In this document: in pieces, positions 12,596 to 20,937 of the stretch
Layout of the letters: each line of letters starts with the position of its first letter
How positions within the stretch are numbered: the first letter of the stretch is position 1
NCBI GenBank assembly: GCA_036398215.1
Contig: DASWHK010000065.1
Span: forward strand, 1 to 27,152
Length of the DNA stretch: 27,152 bases
Direction of reading: 5' to 3'
Origin: DASWHK01 sp036398215
GTDB lineage: Bacteria; Acidobacteriota; UBA890
Notes under the pieces: model-generated
The model's input: only the letters and a program-made list of their open reading frames with translations
The model's database searches: none
Told to the model about the DNA's origin: nothing
Made by a program: the position numbers and the translations under genes

Positions 12596-13225
12596 ATGCC
12601 GGTGAGCCCCGGGAAGGGCGATGCCGCCGAGCTCGAGCGGGCGGCGGCGGCCGTGGCCGCGGGCGGCGTGGTCGGCTACCCGACGGAGACCTACTACGCG
12701 CTCGGCGCCGATCCGCGACAGGCCGCGGCGCTCGACCAGGTCCTGCGGCTCAAGGGTCGCGAGGCCGCCGGCAAGCCCTTGCTGCTGCTGATCGCCGAGC
12801 TCTCCGAGGTCGCCGAGTGGGCGTCGGCGCCGCCGCCGGCGTTCGCACCCTTGGCGGCGCGCTTCTGGCCGGGGCCGCTGACGCTGATCCTGGCGGCGGC
12901 GCCGGGGGTGCCGGCCCCGCTCCTCGGGTCGCGGGGCGGCGTCGCGCTGCGCCTGACCTCGCATCCGCTGGCCCGCCGGCTGATCGCCGCCTGCGGGGGA
13001 GCGCTGACCGGCACCTCCGCGAACCGCGGCGGCCGCCCGCCGGCACGCCGCGCCGGCGAGGTGCGGCGGGCGTTCGGCGCCGCCCTCGCGGCGCTCGTCG
13101 ACGGCGGTGAGACGCCCGGAGGGCCGCCCTCGACGTTGCTCGATCTGACCGTATCGCCGCCGGCGGTGCGGCGCGCCGGGGCGATCCCGGAGTCGGCGAT
13201 CGCCGCCGTCCTGGAAACGAGCTGA
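12596..13225 (+). CDS. tsaC: L-threonylcarbamoyladenylate synthase (Sua5/YciO/YrdC family)
   Basis: A 209-residue single YrdC-domain protein, probably making threonylcarbamoyl-AMP from threonine, bicarbonate and ATP for the t6A37 modification of ANN-decoding tRNAs. Family signatures are GGVVGYPTETYYALG, the KGR region followed by KPLLLLI, FWPGPLTLIL, VALRLTSHPLA and TGTSANRGG near the nucleotide site. There is no C-terminal Sua5 extension, so it is of the TsaC length class. The ATG at 12596 is used; a GTG two codons later is possible. It precedes miaB, another tRNA A37-region modifier, but a promoter between them suggests independent control. Confidence 0.9.
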   Translation: MPVSPGKGDAAELERAAAAVAAGGVVGYPTETYYALGADPRQAAALDQVLRLKGREAAGKPLLLLIAELSEVAEWASAPPPAFAPLAARFWPGPLTLILAAAPGVPAPLLGSRGGVALRLTSHPLARRLIAACGGALTGTSANRGGRPPARRAGEVRRAFGAALAALVDGGETPGGPPSTLLDLTVSPPAVRRAGAIPESAIAAVLETS

Positions 13226-13249
13226 CCCGCGGGGAGACCTTGGTATAAT
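13222..13249 (+). promoter_or_regulatory. miaB promoter with extended -10
   Basis: TATAAT (13244-13249) is a perfect -10 box, preceded by TGG to give an extended -10. A weak -35 match CTGACC (13222-13227) lies 16 bases upstream. The predicted start is about 140 bases before miaB. Confidence 0.7.
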
Positions 13250-13251
13250 CG

Positions 13252-13398
13252 CCTCGCTCCCGAGCGTGCCGGAGCGAGGGAAGGCCGCCGGCCTCTCGAG
13301 CCCTCTGTTCAGGCGGCGACCTGGCCGCCGCGTCGAAGCGCCTGAGGCGCCCCTTGGAGACGAGCCCGTGGCCGAACGGCAAACCGTCATGACCCGTC
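13252..13398 (+). promoter_or_regulatory. Long structured 5' leader of miaB
   Basis: Between the TATAAT box and the miaB start lie three stem-loops: CCTCGCTCC/GGAGCGAGG (13252-13260 with 13271-13279), GGCGGC/GCCGCC (13312-13317 with 13324-13329) and GCGCC-TGA-GGCGC (13338-13350). A short direct repeat CCGTCATGA/CCGTCATGA follows, the second copy containing the miaB start codon. No known riboswitch is recognised; function is unknown. Confidence 0.4.
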
Positions 13399-14808
13399 AT
13401 GAGTAGCCGCGAAGGGCAGGTCTCGAAAACCGGCGGCGTGCCCGCGGTGCGCGGCCGCTACTGGATCCGGACGTACGGCTGCCAGATGAACGTCCACGAT
13501 TCGGAGATCTACGCGGGCCAGATGCGGAAGCTCGGCTTCGTGCCGGCGGAATCGTCCGACGACGCCGATCTGATCCTGGTCAATACCTGCAGCGTCCGCG
13601 AGAAGGCGGAGGAGAAGCTGTTCTCCGAGCTCGGCAGGCTGCGGTCGCTCAAGGCGCCCGCCACGGTGGGTAGCCGCGGCAAGGGCCGCGCCGCCCCGCT
13701 GATCGGCGTTACCGGCTGCATCGCCCAGCAGCGCGGCGCCGAGATCATCGAGCGCGAGGCCAGCGTCGACTTCATCCTCGGCACCCGGGCCATCCGCGCC
13801 CTACCGTCGGTGCTCGAGGCGATCGAGCGCGGCGAGGGCCCGCAGGTGAACACCGACGACCAGATCGATTTCGACGCCTCCGACGCCGACCGCTCCGACC
13901 GGGTCAAGGCCTTCGTGACGATCATGGAAGGCTGCAACAACTACTGCTCGTTCTGCATCGTGCCGGCGACGCGCGGCATGGAGATCTATCGTTCGGGCGC
14001 CGAGATCATCGACGAGGTGCGGGGGTTGAGCCTGCGCGGCTATCGCGAGGTGACGCTGTTGGGGCAGAACGTCAACTCCTGGCTCGACGAGGCCGCCGGC
14101 CTCGATTTTCCCGGCCTGCTGTGCGGGCTGGACGCGGCCCTGGCGGAGATGCCCGCCGGCGGCGTCGAGCGGATCCGCTTCCTGACCTCGCACCCCAAGG
14201 ACCTCTCGCCGCGGCTCATCGACGCGATGGCGAGCTGCAGCCACGTCGCCAGCCATCTGCACCTGCCGGTCCAGTCCGGCTCGGATCGCGTGCTGCGGCA
14301 GATGAACCGCCACTACACGCGCGGCCGCTACCTCGAGCTCGTCGCCGGGCTGCGCGCCGCCGTTCCCGACGTCGGCCTCTCCACCGATCTGATCGTCGGC
14401 TTCCCCGGCGAGGACGACGCCGATTTCGAGGCGACGCTCGAGCTGGTCCGCGCCGCGAGCTACGACTCCTTCTACTCGTTCGAGTATTCGCCGCGCCCGG
14501 AGACGGCGGCATTGATGCACGAGGACACGGTGGCCGCCGGCGTCAAGCGCCGCCGGCTCATCGAGCTGCAGGCGCTACAGCGCGACATCCAGCGGCGCAA
14601 GAACGCCGCCTGGCAAGGGCGCACCGTCGAGGTCCTCGTCGACGGCTTCAGCAAGCGCAGCGGCAGTGACGTCAGCGGCAGGACCAGCTCCAACCAGATC
14701 GTCAACTTCAGCGGCGGCGGCGAGCTGATCGGCCGCCTCGTCGACGTGACGATCACCGCGGGCCTCGACCACAGCCTCTACGGAACGATCGCCGGCGAGC
14801 CGCGCTAA
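13399..14808 (+). CDS. miaB: tRNA-2-methylthio-N6-dimethylallyladenosine synthase MiaB
   Basis: A 469-residue radical-SAM methylthiotransferase that converts i6A37 to ms2i6A37 in tRNA. The N-terminal UPF0004 domain holds three conserved cysteines at 28 (TYGCQMN), 64 (NTCSVREKAEEK) and 107 (GVTGCIAQ), which bind the auxiliary cluster. The radical-SAM CX3CX2C motif is CNNYCSFC, with Cys179, 183 and 186. A C-terminal TRAM-like domain includes VEVLVDG and SSNQIVNF. The combination fits MiaB rather than MtaB or RimO. The ATG at 13399 lies in the repeated CCGTCATGA and has no strong Shine-Dalgarno sequence, so the N-terminus is slightly uncertain; the first 18 residues precede conserved sequence. 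Confidence 0.95.
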   Translation: MSSREGQVSKTGGVPAVRGRYWIRTYGCQMNVHDSEIYAGQMRKLGFVPAESSDDADLILVNTCSVREKAEEKLFSELGRLRSLKAPATVGSRGKGRAAPLIGVTGCIAQQRGAEIIEREASVDFILGTRAIRALPSVLEAIERGEGPQVNTDDQIDFDASDADRSDRVKAFVTIMEGCNNYCSFCIVPATRGMEIYRSGAEIIDEVRGLSLRGYREVTLLGQNVNSWLDEAAGLDFPGLLCGLDAALAEMPAGGVERIRFLTSHPKDLSPRLIDAMASCSHVASHLHLPVQSGSDRVLRQMNRHYTRGRYLELVAGLRAAVPDVGLSTDLIVGFPGEDDADFEATLELVRAASYDSFYSFEYSPRPETAALMHEDTVAAGVKRRRLIELQALQRDIQRRKNAAWQGRTVEVLVDGFSKRSGSDVSGRTSSNQIVNFSGGGELIGRLVDVTITAGLDHSLYGTIAGEPR

Positions 14809-14834
14809 TCAGCCCTCGTCTATCGATCGCCGTT

Positions 14835-14910
14835 CTAGGAGGCCGTGGTGAAACTCCGATGGGTCCGGTTGCGGCGAGAAAAGGCCAGATGCAAGGCACC
14901 GGGAAGCCCG
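14835..14910 (+). repeat. Dispersed intergenic repeat, copy B
   Basis: Begins CTAGGAGGCCGTGGTG and continues through GGTCCGGTTGCGGCGAGAAAAGG and AGATGCAAGGCACCGGGA. It matches copy A at 8626 over the first 16 bases with one change and again over the TGCAAGGC core, with about ten extra bases between. It sits in the 231-base gap after miaB, which otherwise shows only the downstream promoter. Confidence 0.6.
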
Positions 14911-14981
14911 CGTCGATGGCGCTGCGCTGGGCCGGTGTGCCTGCGGTGTCCAGCTGAGTCTGCGCGGATCTCAGGCACTCC

Positions 14982-15010
14982 TTGACCGCCCCTCGGGGCG
15001 CACCTATAGT
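14982..15010 (+). promoter_or_regulatory. Promoter of the DUF151 gene
   Basis: TTGACC (14982-14987), a 17-base spacer and TATAGT (15005-15010) make a near-consensus sigma-70-type promoter 30 bases before the ATG. The spacer holds the inverted repeat CGCCCC-TC-GGGGCG (14987-15000), a possible operator. Confidence 0.75.
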
Positions 15011-15039
15011 CGAATCAGGCTGCCGACAGGGAGACCGCC

Positions 15040-15525
15040 ATGGAAATCGAGATGAAGATCAAGGGGCTGATGGTGGATCCCGTCACCAACATGCCCATCG
15101 TGATCCTCAAGGACGAGCGCGACGAGCGCGTCCTGCCGATTTGGGTGGGGATCTTCGAGGCCAACGCCATCGCGTTGCGCATCGAAGAGATCGAGACGCC
15201 GCGGCCGATGACCCACGATCTGCTGCGCAACTTCCTCGAGGCGCTCAACGTTCGCGTCGAGAAGGTCGTCGTCTCCGAGCTGCGCGACAACACCTACTTC
15301 GCGCAGATCCATCTCGATCACAACGGCAGCCCGCAGCAGATCGATGCCCGCCCCAGCGACGCGATCGCGTTGGCGTTGCGGACCGAGGCGCCGATCTTCG
15401 TCGAGCAAGCCGTGCTCGAGCAGTCGCGGGCCCTCGACGAGGACGGCGAGCCCTCCGACTCGGAGCGGCTCCGCAAGTGGTTCGAGAACCTCGACCCGGA
15501 TGACTTCTCGAAGTACGAGATGTAG
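15040..15525 (+). CDS. Bifunctional nuclease (BFN/DUF151) domain protein
   Basis: A 161-residue protein with one BFN domain. Typical stretches are MKIKGLMVDPVTNMPIVIL, LPIWVGIFEANAIAL, RPMTHDLLRNFLEAL and the RPSDAIALALR signature near residues 105-118. Plant and Thermotoga members were described as nucleases or structurally characterised, but the bacterial role is not settled, so no gene symbol is given. The C-terminal 25 residues are acidic (DPDDFSKYEM). It is transcribed from its own strong promoter and followed by the parAB promoter, so it seems to be a single-gene unit. The ATG at 15040 matches the promoter position. Confidence 0.88.
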   Translation: MEIEMKIKGLMVDPVTNMPIVILKDERDERVLPIWVGIFEANAIALRIEEIETPRPMTHDLLRNFLEALNVRVEKVVVSELRDNTYFAQIHLDHNGSPQQIDARPSDAIALALRTEAPIFVEQAVLEQSRALDEDGEPSDSERLRKWFENLDPDDFSKYEM

Positions 15526-15538
15526 CTCCGGCCGTTGC

Positions 15539-15567
15539 TTGACACCCCCCATGGGCGCGGCTAGCAT
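15539..15567 (+). promoter_or_regulatory. parAB promoter
   Basis: TTGACA (15539-15544), exactly 17 bases, then TAGCAT (15562-15567). The perfect -35 and good spacing suggest constitutive transcription of parA-parB with a leader of about 140 bases. Confidence 0.75.
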
Positions 15568-15574
15568 GCGGCAG

Positions 15575-15711
15575 GCGTCCGAGACCATCCTCTCCGGCGG
15601 TGGTGCACTGTGGTGGGTCTGGCGCAGCCCCCACGCTCCGCAGGGTGAGGCGGGTTTGTCGAACCCGGGTGCGCCCGCGCCGCGGCGCGCGCGTTCCCCA
15701 CGGGCGGCAGC
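15575..15711 (+). other. GC-rich leader before parA
   Basis: This gene-free leader contains GGGTT-TGTCG-AACCC and an enclosing GGCGCA/TGCGCC pairing, so it may fold. It is not a tRNA: there is no anticodon arm or GTTCGA T-loop. Nothing else is recognised. Confidence 0.3.
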
Positions 15712-16459
<748 letters not shown>

Positions 16460-16467
<8 letters not shown>

Positions 16468-17332
16468 GCAGCGTGGCCTGCCGGTAACCACCAAGATGCG
16501 TCACGACCACCACTTCGTCGAGCAGCTCGCGGTGCGGCATGGCGCCGGCATCGGCGAGATGATCGCCATCGACGCCCTGGTCCCCAACCCTCACCAGCCC
16601 CGCCAGCAATTCGATGCGATCGAAGAGCTGGTGGCTTCGATTCGCGAAGTCGGGGTCCTCGAGCCGCTGCTCGTTCGCCGCGGCCAGGACGGCTTCGAGA
16701 TCATCTCGGGCGAACGGCGCTACCGCGCCGCGCGCATGGCCGACCTGCAGGCGCTGCCGTGCATCGTCCTGGACGTCGACGACGCCCAGGTGCTCGCCAT
16801 CGCGCTGATCGAGAACCTGCAGCGCCAGGACCTGTCTCCGTTCGAGGAGGCGGAGGGTCTGCGGGCGTTGATCGACCGCTTCGGCCATACCCACGAGGAG
16901 GTCGCCCGCAAGATCGGCAAGTCGCGCAGCAGCGTCACCGAGACGCTGAGCATCGCCGAGCTTCCCGAGGCCTTGCGGCGGCGGCTCGAGGAGGCCAAGG
17001 TCCAGACCAAGTCGATCCTGCTCGAGGTGGCCCGCACCGAAGACCCCGAGGAGCAGCGCGCCCTCGTCGATCGGATCGTCGAGGAGGGCCTGACGCGCGA
17101 CCAGCTCCGGGCCCTGCGCAAGGGTGGCGAGCCTGAAGGCGCCCCGGCCGAGTCGCAGGCCGAGGCGGCACCGGCGACGGAGGGTGCTCCGGGGGCGCGC
17201 CGGATCACCTACCGGTCGGGCACGGGGATCACCCTGACGCTCTACCTGAATCGCCCCGAGATCACCCTCTCCGAGATCCGGCAGACCCTGCGCGAGGCGA
17301 TCGAGGAGCTCGACGACCCTCCCTCGGCTTAG
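16460..17332 (+). CDS. parB: ParB-family partition protein (CTPase, centromere binding)
   Basis: A 290-residue ParB/Spo0J. The N-terminal segment has ALVPNPHQPRQQFD, followed by the CTP-binding GERRYRAA (residues 84-91) and ALIENLQRQDLSPFEEAEG. The helix-turn-helix is in HEEVARKIGKSRSSVTETL, and a C-terminal dimerisation part ends at DDPPSA after an Ala/Glu/Pro-rich linker. The GTG at 16460 is chosen because a perfect GGAGGTGAT lies five bases upstream inside parA. The stop TAG is part of CTTAG, and the palindromic element at 17333 begins at the very next base. The canonical parS sequence was not seen in the window. Confidence 0.94.
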
Positions 17333-17600
17333 TGCTCCGTACCGTACATACGATGATGTTTGCAGGCCGTCTTGCGGGTGAGATCAAAGCGCGAGGAGGA
17401 GGCGATGCCGGAGCCATCGGCGACGACGAGCAACGCAGAGATCGCCCGCAAGACGGCCTGCCCTGCGGGTGGCGGCGGGATGGCGGCGTCTGCGGCGTCG
17501 CAGCTCCTCGACGATGGCTCCGGCATCGCCTGCGTCGCTGCTCCTTGCATCCACCACCATCGCGCCGCCACAAACATCATCGTATGTACGGTACGGAGCA
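17333..17600. mobile_element. 268-bp MITE-like/foldback element with 30-bp perfect terminal inverted repeats
   Basis: Positions 17333-17362 are the exact reverse complement of 17571-17600 (30 bp, starting TGCTCCGTACC). Both ends are flanked by CTTAG (17328-17332 and 17601-17605), as expected of a target duplication, although the inverted match can be drawn two bases longer. Inside are two further perfect inverted repeats, 16 bp (17363-17378 with 17445-17460) and 20 bp (17400-17419 with 17512-17531). The two halves look distantly alike in inverted orientation. No transposase is encoded; the short open frames start identically at both ends only because of the palindrome. Related ends occur at 24046 and 27138. 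The remaining 17606-17786 is the upstream region of the next gene. Confidence 0.75.
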
Positions 17601-17751
17601 CTTAGCTCATGATGCTCCCCAGGCGCGACCGAGCTTGGCGTATCGCGGCGGGGCGGACGGGATCGCCGACGACGGGGGCGGTCGATCGGAGATGCGGGGG
17701 TCTCATCGGGTGACCTTAGGATTCCTTCGAGTGCTGCCAATGGGCGCGGCC

Positions 17752-17769
17752 TTGTCGGCGCGCCGACAA
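17752..17769. promoter_or_regulatory. 18-bp perfect palindrome before the P1 peptidase gene
   Basis: TTGTCGGCGCGCCGACAA is a perfect palindrome ending 17 bases before the ATG and just ahead of the AGGAGGCGG ribosome-binding site. It could be an operator for a dimeric regulator or a small RNA hairpin. No convincing promoter boxes were found around it. Confidence 0.5.
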
Positions 17770-17786
17770 TTCGCAGGAGGCGGACC

Positions 17787-19061
17787 ATGACCCGCAACTC
17801 TCACGCACGTCGCGCGGCGCTCTGCGTCGTGATCCTTCTCGTGGCCGGGACCGGATTCCCGATGCTTGCCGCATCGGTCAGCACGTCGCGGGTGCCGGGC
17901 GCGTCCGACGGCGTCCTCCCCCAAGGTACCCTCGGCGTCGGCGTGGTCGGTCCGTCCAAGGGTGCGGGCTTCCAGGCACGCGGCCGGGCGCGCGAGCTGG
18001 GGGTGGTTGCCGGCTCAATGCCCCCCGGTGAGCTCAACGCCATCACCGACGTTCCGGGCGTGCGCGTCGGGCACGTGACCATCATCGAGGACGGGCGCTT
18101 CCAGACGGGAGTGACGGCGGTGCTGCCGCATCCGGGCAACCTTTTTCGCGAGAAGGTCCCGGCCGCCATCGTGGTCGGCAACGGCTTCGGCAAGCTCGCC
18201 GGGCTCAGCCAGGTGCAGGAGCTCGGGACGATCGAGACGCCCGTGCTGTTGACCGGCACGCTCAGCGTGCCACGGGCGGCCGATGGTCTGATCACCTACA
18301 TGCTCGGGTTGCCGGGCAACGAGCAGGTCGGCTCGATCAATCCGGTGGTTGGCGAAACCAACGACGGCGGCCTCAGCGACATCCGTGCCCGTCCGGTGAC
18401 CGAAGCCCACGTCGCCGATGCCATCCGGAGCGCCGCCGGCGGCAGGGTCGCGGAGGGGTCCGTAGGCGCCGGCCGGGGGACGAGGGCTTTCGGCTTCAAG
18501 GGGGGCATCGGAACCTCGTCACGCCGGGCGCGGATCGGCGACGACGACTTCACCGTCGGCGTGCTGGTGCAGACCAACTTCGGATCGCGTCGAGCCCTGC
18601 GGATCGCCGGCGTGGCGGTCGGCGAGGAGCTGGCGGCGAGCGGCGGCGACGCCGCGGGCGGCTTCGAGGGGGCGCTCGGCGACGGTTCGTGCATGATCGT
18701 GGTGGCGACCGATGCGCCGCTCGAGCACCGCGCCCTCGAGCGCCTCGGGCTGCGGGCGCTGATGGGGATGGCGCGTAGCGGATCCGAGTTCAGCAACGGG
18801 AGCGGCGACTACGTCATCGTCTTCAGCACCCATCCGGCGCTCCGCACCGGCCCCGACGCACCCGAGACGGAGGCGGTCCGCACGCTCGACGGCGGCCGCG
18901 TCTCAGCACTCTTCCAGGCGGCGATCGAGGCCACCGAGGAGGCGATCTACAACAGCCTGTTCATGGCTACGGCCGTCGAAGGCTATGGCGGGCGAACGGC
19001 CGAGGCGCTGCCCATCGACCGGGTGCTCGAGATCCTCCGGGCCCGCGGCGCGCTCCGCTAG
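17787..19061 (+). CDS. P1-family peptidase (DmpA/L-aminopeptidase-D-esterase type), exported
   Basis: A 424-residue N-terminal nucleophile hydrolase of the DmpA family. A signal peptide is visible (RRAALCVVILLVAGTGFPMLAAS, about residues 8-30), suggesting export. The mature enzyme begins near ELNAITDVPGVRVGHVTI, a conserved start of the fold. VVGETNDGGLSDI is a second family motif. Autoprocessing is expected between Gly300 and Ser301 in LGDGSCMIVVATDAPL, freeing the serine nucleophile. Family members cleave N-terminal residues from peptides or hydrolyse D-amino acid esters and amides; the substrate here is unknown. AGGAGGCGG precedes the ATG. Its TAG stop is also the first three bases of the inverted repeat at 19059. 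Confidence 0.9.
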   Translation: MTRNSHARRAALCVVILLVAGTGFPMLAASVSTSRVPGASDGVLPQGTLGVGVVGPSKGAGFQARGRARELGVVAGSMPPGELNAITDVPGVRVGHVTIIEDGRFQTGVTAVLPHPGNLFREKVPAAIVVGNGFGKLAGLSQVQELGTIETPVLLTGTLSVPRAADGLITYMLGLPGNEQVGSINPVVGETNDGGLSDIRARPVTEAHVADAIRSAAGGRVAEGSVGAGRGTRAFGFKGGIGTSSRRARIGDDDFTVGVLVQTNFGSRRALRIAGVAVGEELAASGGDAAGGFEGALGDGSCMIVVATDAPLEHRALERLGLRALMGMARSGSEFSNGSGDYVIVFSTHPALRTGPDAPETEAVRTLDGGRVSALFQAAIEATEEAIYNSLFMATAVEGYGGRTAEALPIDRVLEILRARGALR

Positions 19062-19231
19062 CCCGAACTTCTCAACGGGTCACGAAGCGGGCGGGAGCAA
19101 AGGGCGCGAGGACGCAGGTTCGAGCGCGGAGGCGTACTCGTGCAGTACGTCGAGCACTCGAAGCAAGCGCAACGCAGTCATCGCGGGCCATTGCGCTTGC
19201 GCAGCCGTGACCCGTTGAGAAGGTCGGGCTA
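19059..19231. repeat. 173-bp inverted-repeat element between convergent genes
   Basis: The ends pair over 26 bases with one mismatch: 19059-19084 (TAGCCCGAACTTCTCAACGG and six more) with 19206-19231. Inside are a perfect 10-bp repeat GCAAGCGCAA/TTGCGCTTGC (19163-19172 with 19191-19200) and an imperfect hairpin around GCGTACT-CGTGC-AGTACGT (19119-19162). The terminal TAG on each side is the stop codon of the P1 peptidase gene and of cysI. It probably acts as a bidirectional terminator and may be a dispersed repeat. Confidence 0.65.
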
Positions 19232-20923
19232 TGCCCCCGTCAAGATCGTCCTCTCCTCGCCGCGCCCGTGACGCCGGCGGTAGAAGTCGCCGAGGACCTC
19301 GCCCTCACGCCGTTCCCTCCTCCATTCATTCAGCAGCGGCGTGAGCGTCGATACGAGCTCGCTGACGGGCACCTCCTGCGCGTAGCGATCGGCGAGTCGG
19401 TCGCCCCGCAAGGTGCCGCCGACGAAGATGTCGTAGACGCCGGGCCGCCGGCCGACGAAACCGATGTCGGAGGTATAGGGCCGGGCGCAGCCGTTGGGGC
19501 AGCCGGTCATCCGCACCGAGATCGGCGCCTCATCGAGGTCGAGGTCGCGGAGCAAGGTTTCGATCTCCTCGAGCACCTCGGGCATTGCTCGCTCCGCCTC
19601 GGACAAGGCGAGCCCACAGGTCGGCAGGGCGGGGCAGGCGAGGGCGAACCGTCGAGCGCCGGAAAGCGCGCCGGGGAGATCGACGCCGAAGGCCGCGAGG
19701 GTGGCTTCGATCTTTTCCACCTGCGCCGGGGTCAGCCCCTTGAAGACGAGATCCTGTCGCGGGGTCAGGATGATCTCCGGTGCGAACGCTTCGACGATCT
19801 TGCGCAGCGCCGTCTTCAGCCGGACTTTCTCGCCGTCGATGATACGGCCGTTCGGAACCGGGACCCCGTAGGTGCAGCGGCCGTCGGCCTGAGCGTGGCT
19901 GCCGAGATGGTCGGGCGCGCGAAGCGGGGGCAGCTCGCGCCACGGCAGCAGCTCGAAGCCGGCGCGCTCACGGACTTCCCGTCGGAACCGGTCTATCCCC
20001 CAGTCTTCGATCAGATACTTGAGCCGCGCGTGTCGCCGGTCGGCGCGGTTGCCGTGATCGCGAAAGATCTCGGCGATCACCCGAACGATTTCGACGACAT
20101 CGTCCGACCCCACGCGGCAGAGTGGCGTGCCGAGCCGCGCGAAGGTGTCGGCCTTCCGGTGGGTGAGCCCCAGGCCACCGCCGACCAGGACGTTGGCGCC
20201 GAGAAGCGAGCCGTCGTCGACGAGGGCGATGAGCCCGACGTCTTGTGAATGGACCTCGACGCTGTTCTCCTCGGGAAGGGCCACGGCCGTCTTGAACTTG
20301 CGGGGCAGATATCGATCACCGTAAACGGGCTCATCCTCGCGCGCGCTCACCCGCTCGCCGTCGAGCCAGATCTCGTGATAGGCGCCGGTCGCCGGGCACA
20401 GCGCCCGGGCGATCCGGGCGGCGAGGTCCCTGGCGATTTCTTGCCCGATGCCGCCGCCGAGGGCCGGCGGCGCCATGACGTTTCGTTCCACGTCGCCGCA
20501 GGCGGCGAGCGTCGACAGCAGCGTCTCGTTGATCCCCCGGATCGTCTCGGTCAACCGTTGCTTCACCACCCCGTGGAGCTGGAGCCCCTGGCGCGAGGTG
20601 ATCCGCAGCGAGCGGTTGTAGGCGTAGCGGTTGGCGAGCTCGTCGAGGTCGAGGTACTGAGAAGCACCGAGCGCTCCGCCGGGTATCTTGACGCGGACCA
20701 TGAACCAGCGGTCGCTCCCGGCGCCGAGCCCCGCTGGCGCGCCGCGGGCGTCGCGGTCGACCTGCTGGTAGATGCCGTGGAACTTGAGCAGCTGAGCGTC
20801 GTCGGCGCCGAAGCCCGGCGCCGCGCTCGCCAGCGTCTCGGCGATCGAGCCCCGCAACAAGCGGCTCTCACGCTTCGCCTTCTCGACCTTGCTCTCCTTC
20901 TCGACCTTGCTCTCCTTGCGCAT
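19229..20923 (-). CDS. cysI: Assimilatory sulfite reductase hemoprotein subunit
   Basis: A 564-residue siroheme/[4Fe-4S] reductase converting sulfite to sulfide. The four cluster cysteines are at about 430, 436 (CPALPTC), 475 and 479 (CPNGC), with the same spacing as E. coli CysI. Substrate-site arginine/lysine motifs are in YNRSLRITSRQGLQLHG and LTPRQDLVFKG. No flavoprotein CysJ is in the operon, so electrons may come from ferredoxin or an unlinked partner; nitrite reductase is an alternative but less likely beside cysH. I chose the ATG at 20923 (GGGAG close upstream) over a GTG at 20941 that would overlap the preceding stop. The N-terminus has a twice-repeated KESKVE from an 18-base tandem repeat. 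It is the last gene of the operon. Confidence 0.92.
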   Translation of the reverse strand: MRKESKVEKESKVEKAKRESRLLRGSIAETLASAAPGFGADDAQLLKFHGIYQQVDRDARGAPAGLGAGSDRWFMVRVKIPGGALGASQYLDLDELANRYAYNRSLRITSRQGLQLHGVVKQRLTETIRGINETLLSTLAACGDVERNVMAPPALGGGIGQEIARDLAARIARALCPATGAYHEIWLDGERVSAREDEPVYGDRYLPRKFKTAVALPEENSVEVHSQDVGLIALVDDGSLLGANVLVGGGLGLTHRKADTFARLGTPLCRVGSDDVVEIVRVIAEIFRDHGNRADRRHARLKYLIEDWGIDRFRREVRERAGFELLPWRELPPLRAPDHLGSHAQADGRCTYGVPVPNGRIIDGEKVRLKTALRKIVEAFAPEIILTPRQDLVFKGLTPAQVEKIEATLAAFGVDLPGALSGARRFALACPALPTCGLALSEAERAMPEVLEEIETLLRDLDLDEAPISVRMTGCPNGCARPYTSDIGFVGRRPGVYDIFVGGTLRGDRLADRYAQEVPVSELVSTLTPLLNEWRRERREGEVLGDFYRRRHGRGEERTILTGA

Positions 20924-20937
20924 GTCTCCCTTGCTCC

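Noticed and set aside
15575..15711. Possible tRNA-like fold before parA
   Set aside because: The GGGTTTGTCGAACCC hairpin does not have the GTTCGA T-loop, and no anticodon or acceptor arms can be drawn.
17329..17790. Short open frames on both strands inside the 268-bp element, both starting MLRTVHTMMF
   Set aside because: The identical starts follow from the terminal inverted repeats; no domain, ribosome-binding site or codon pattern supports coding.
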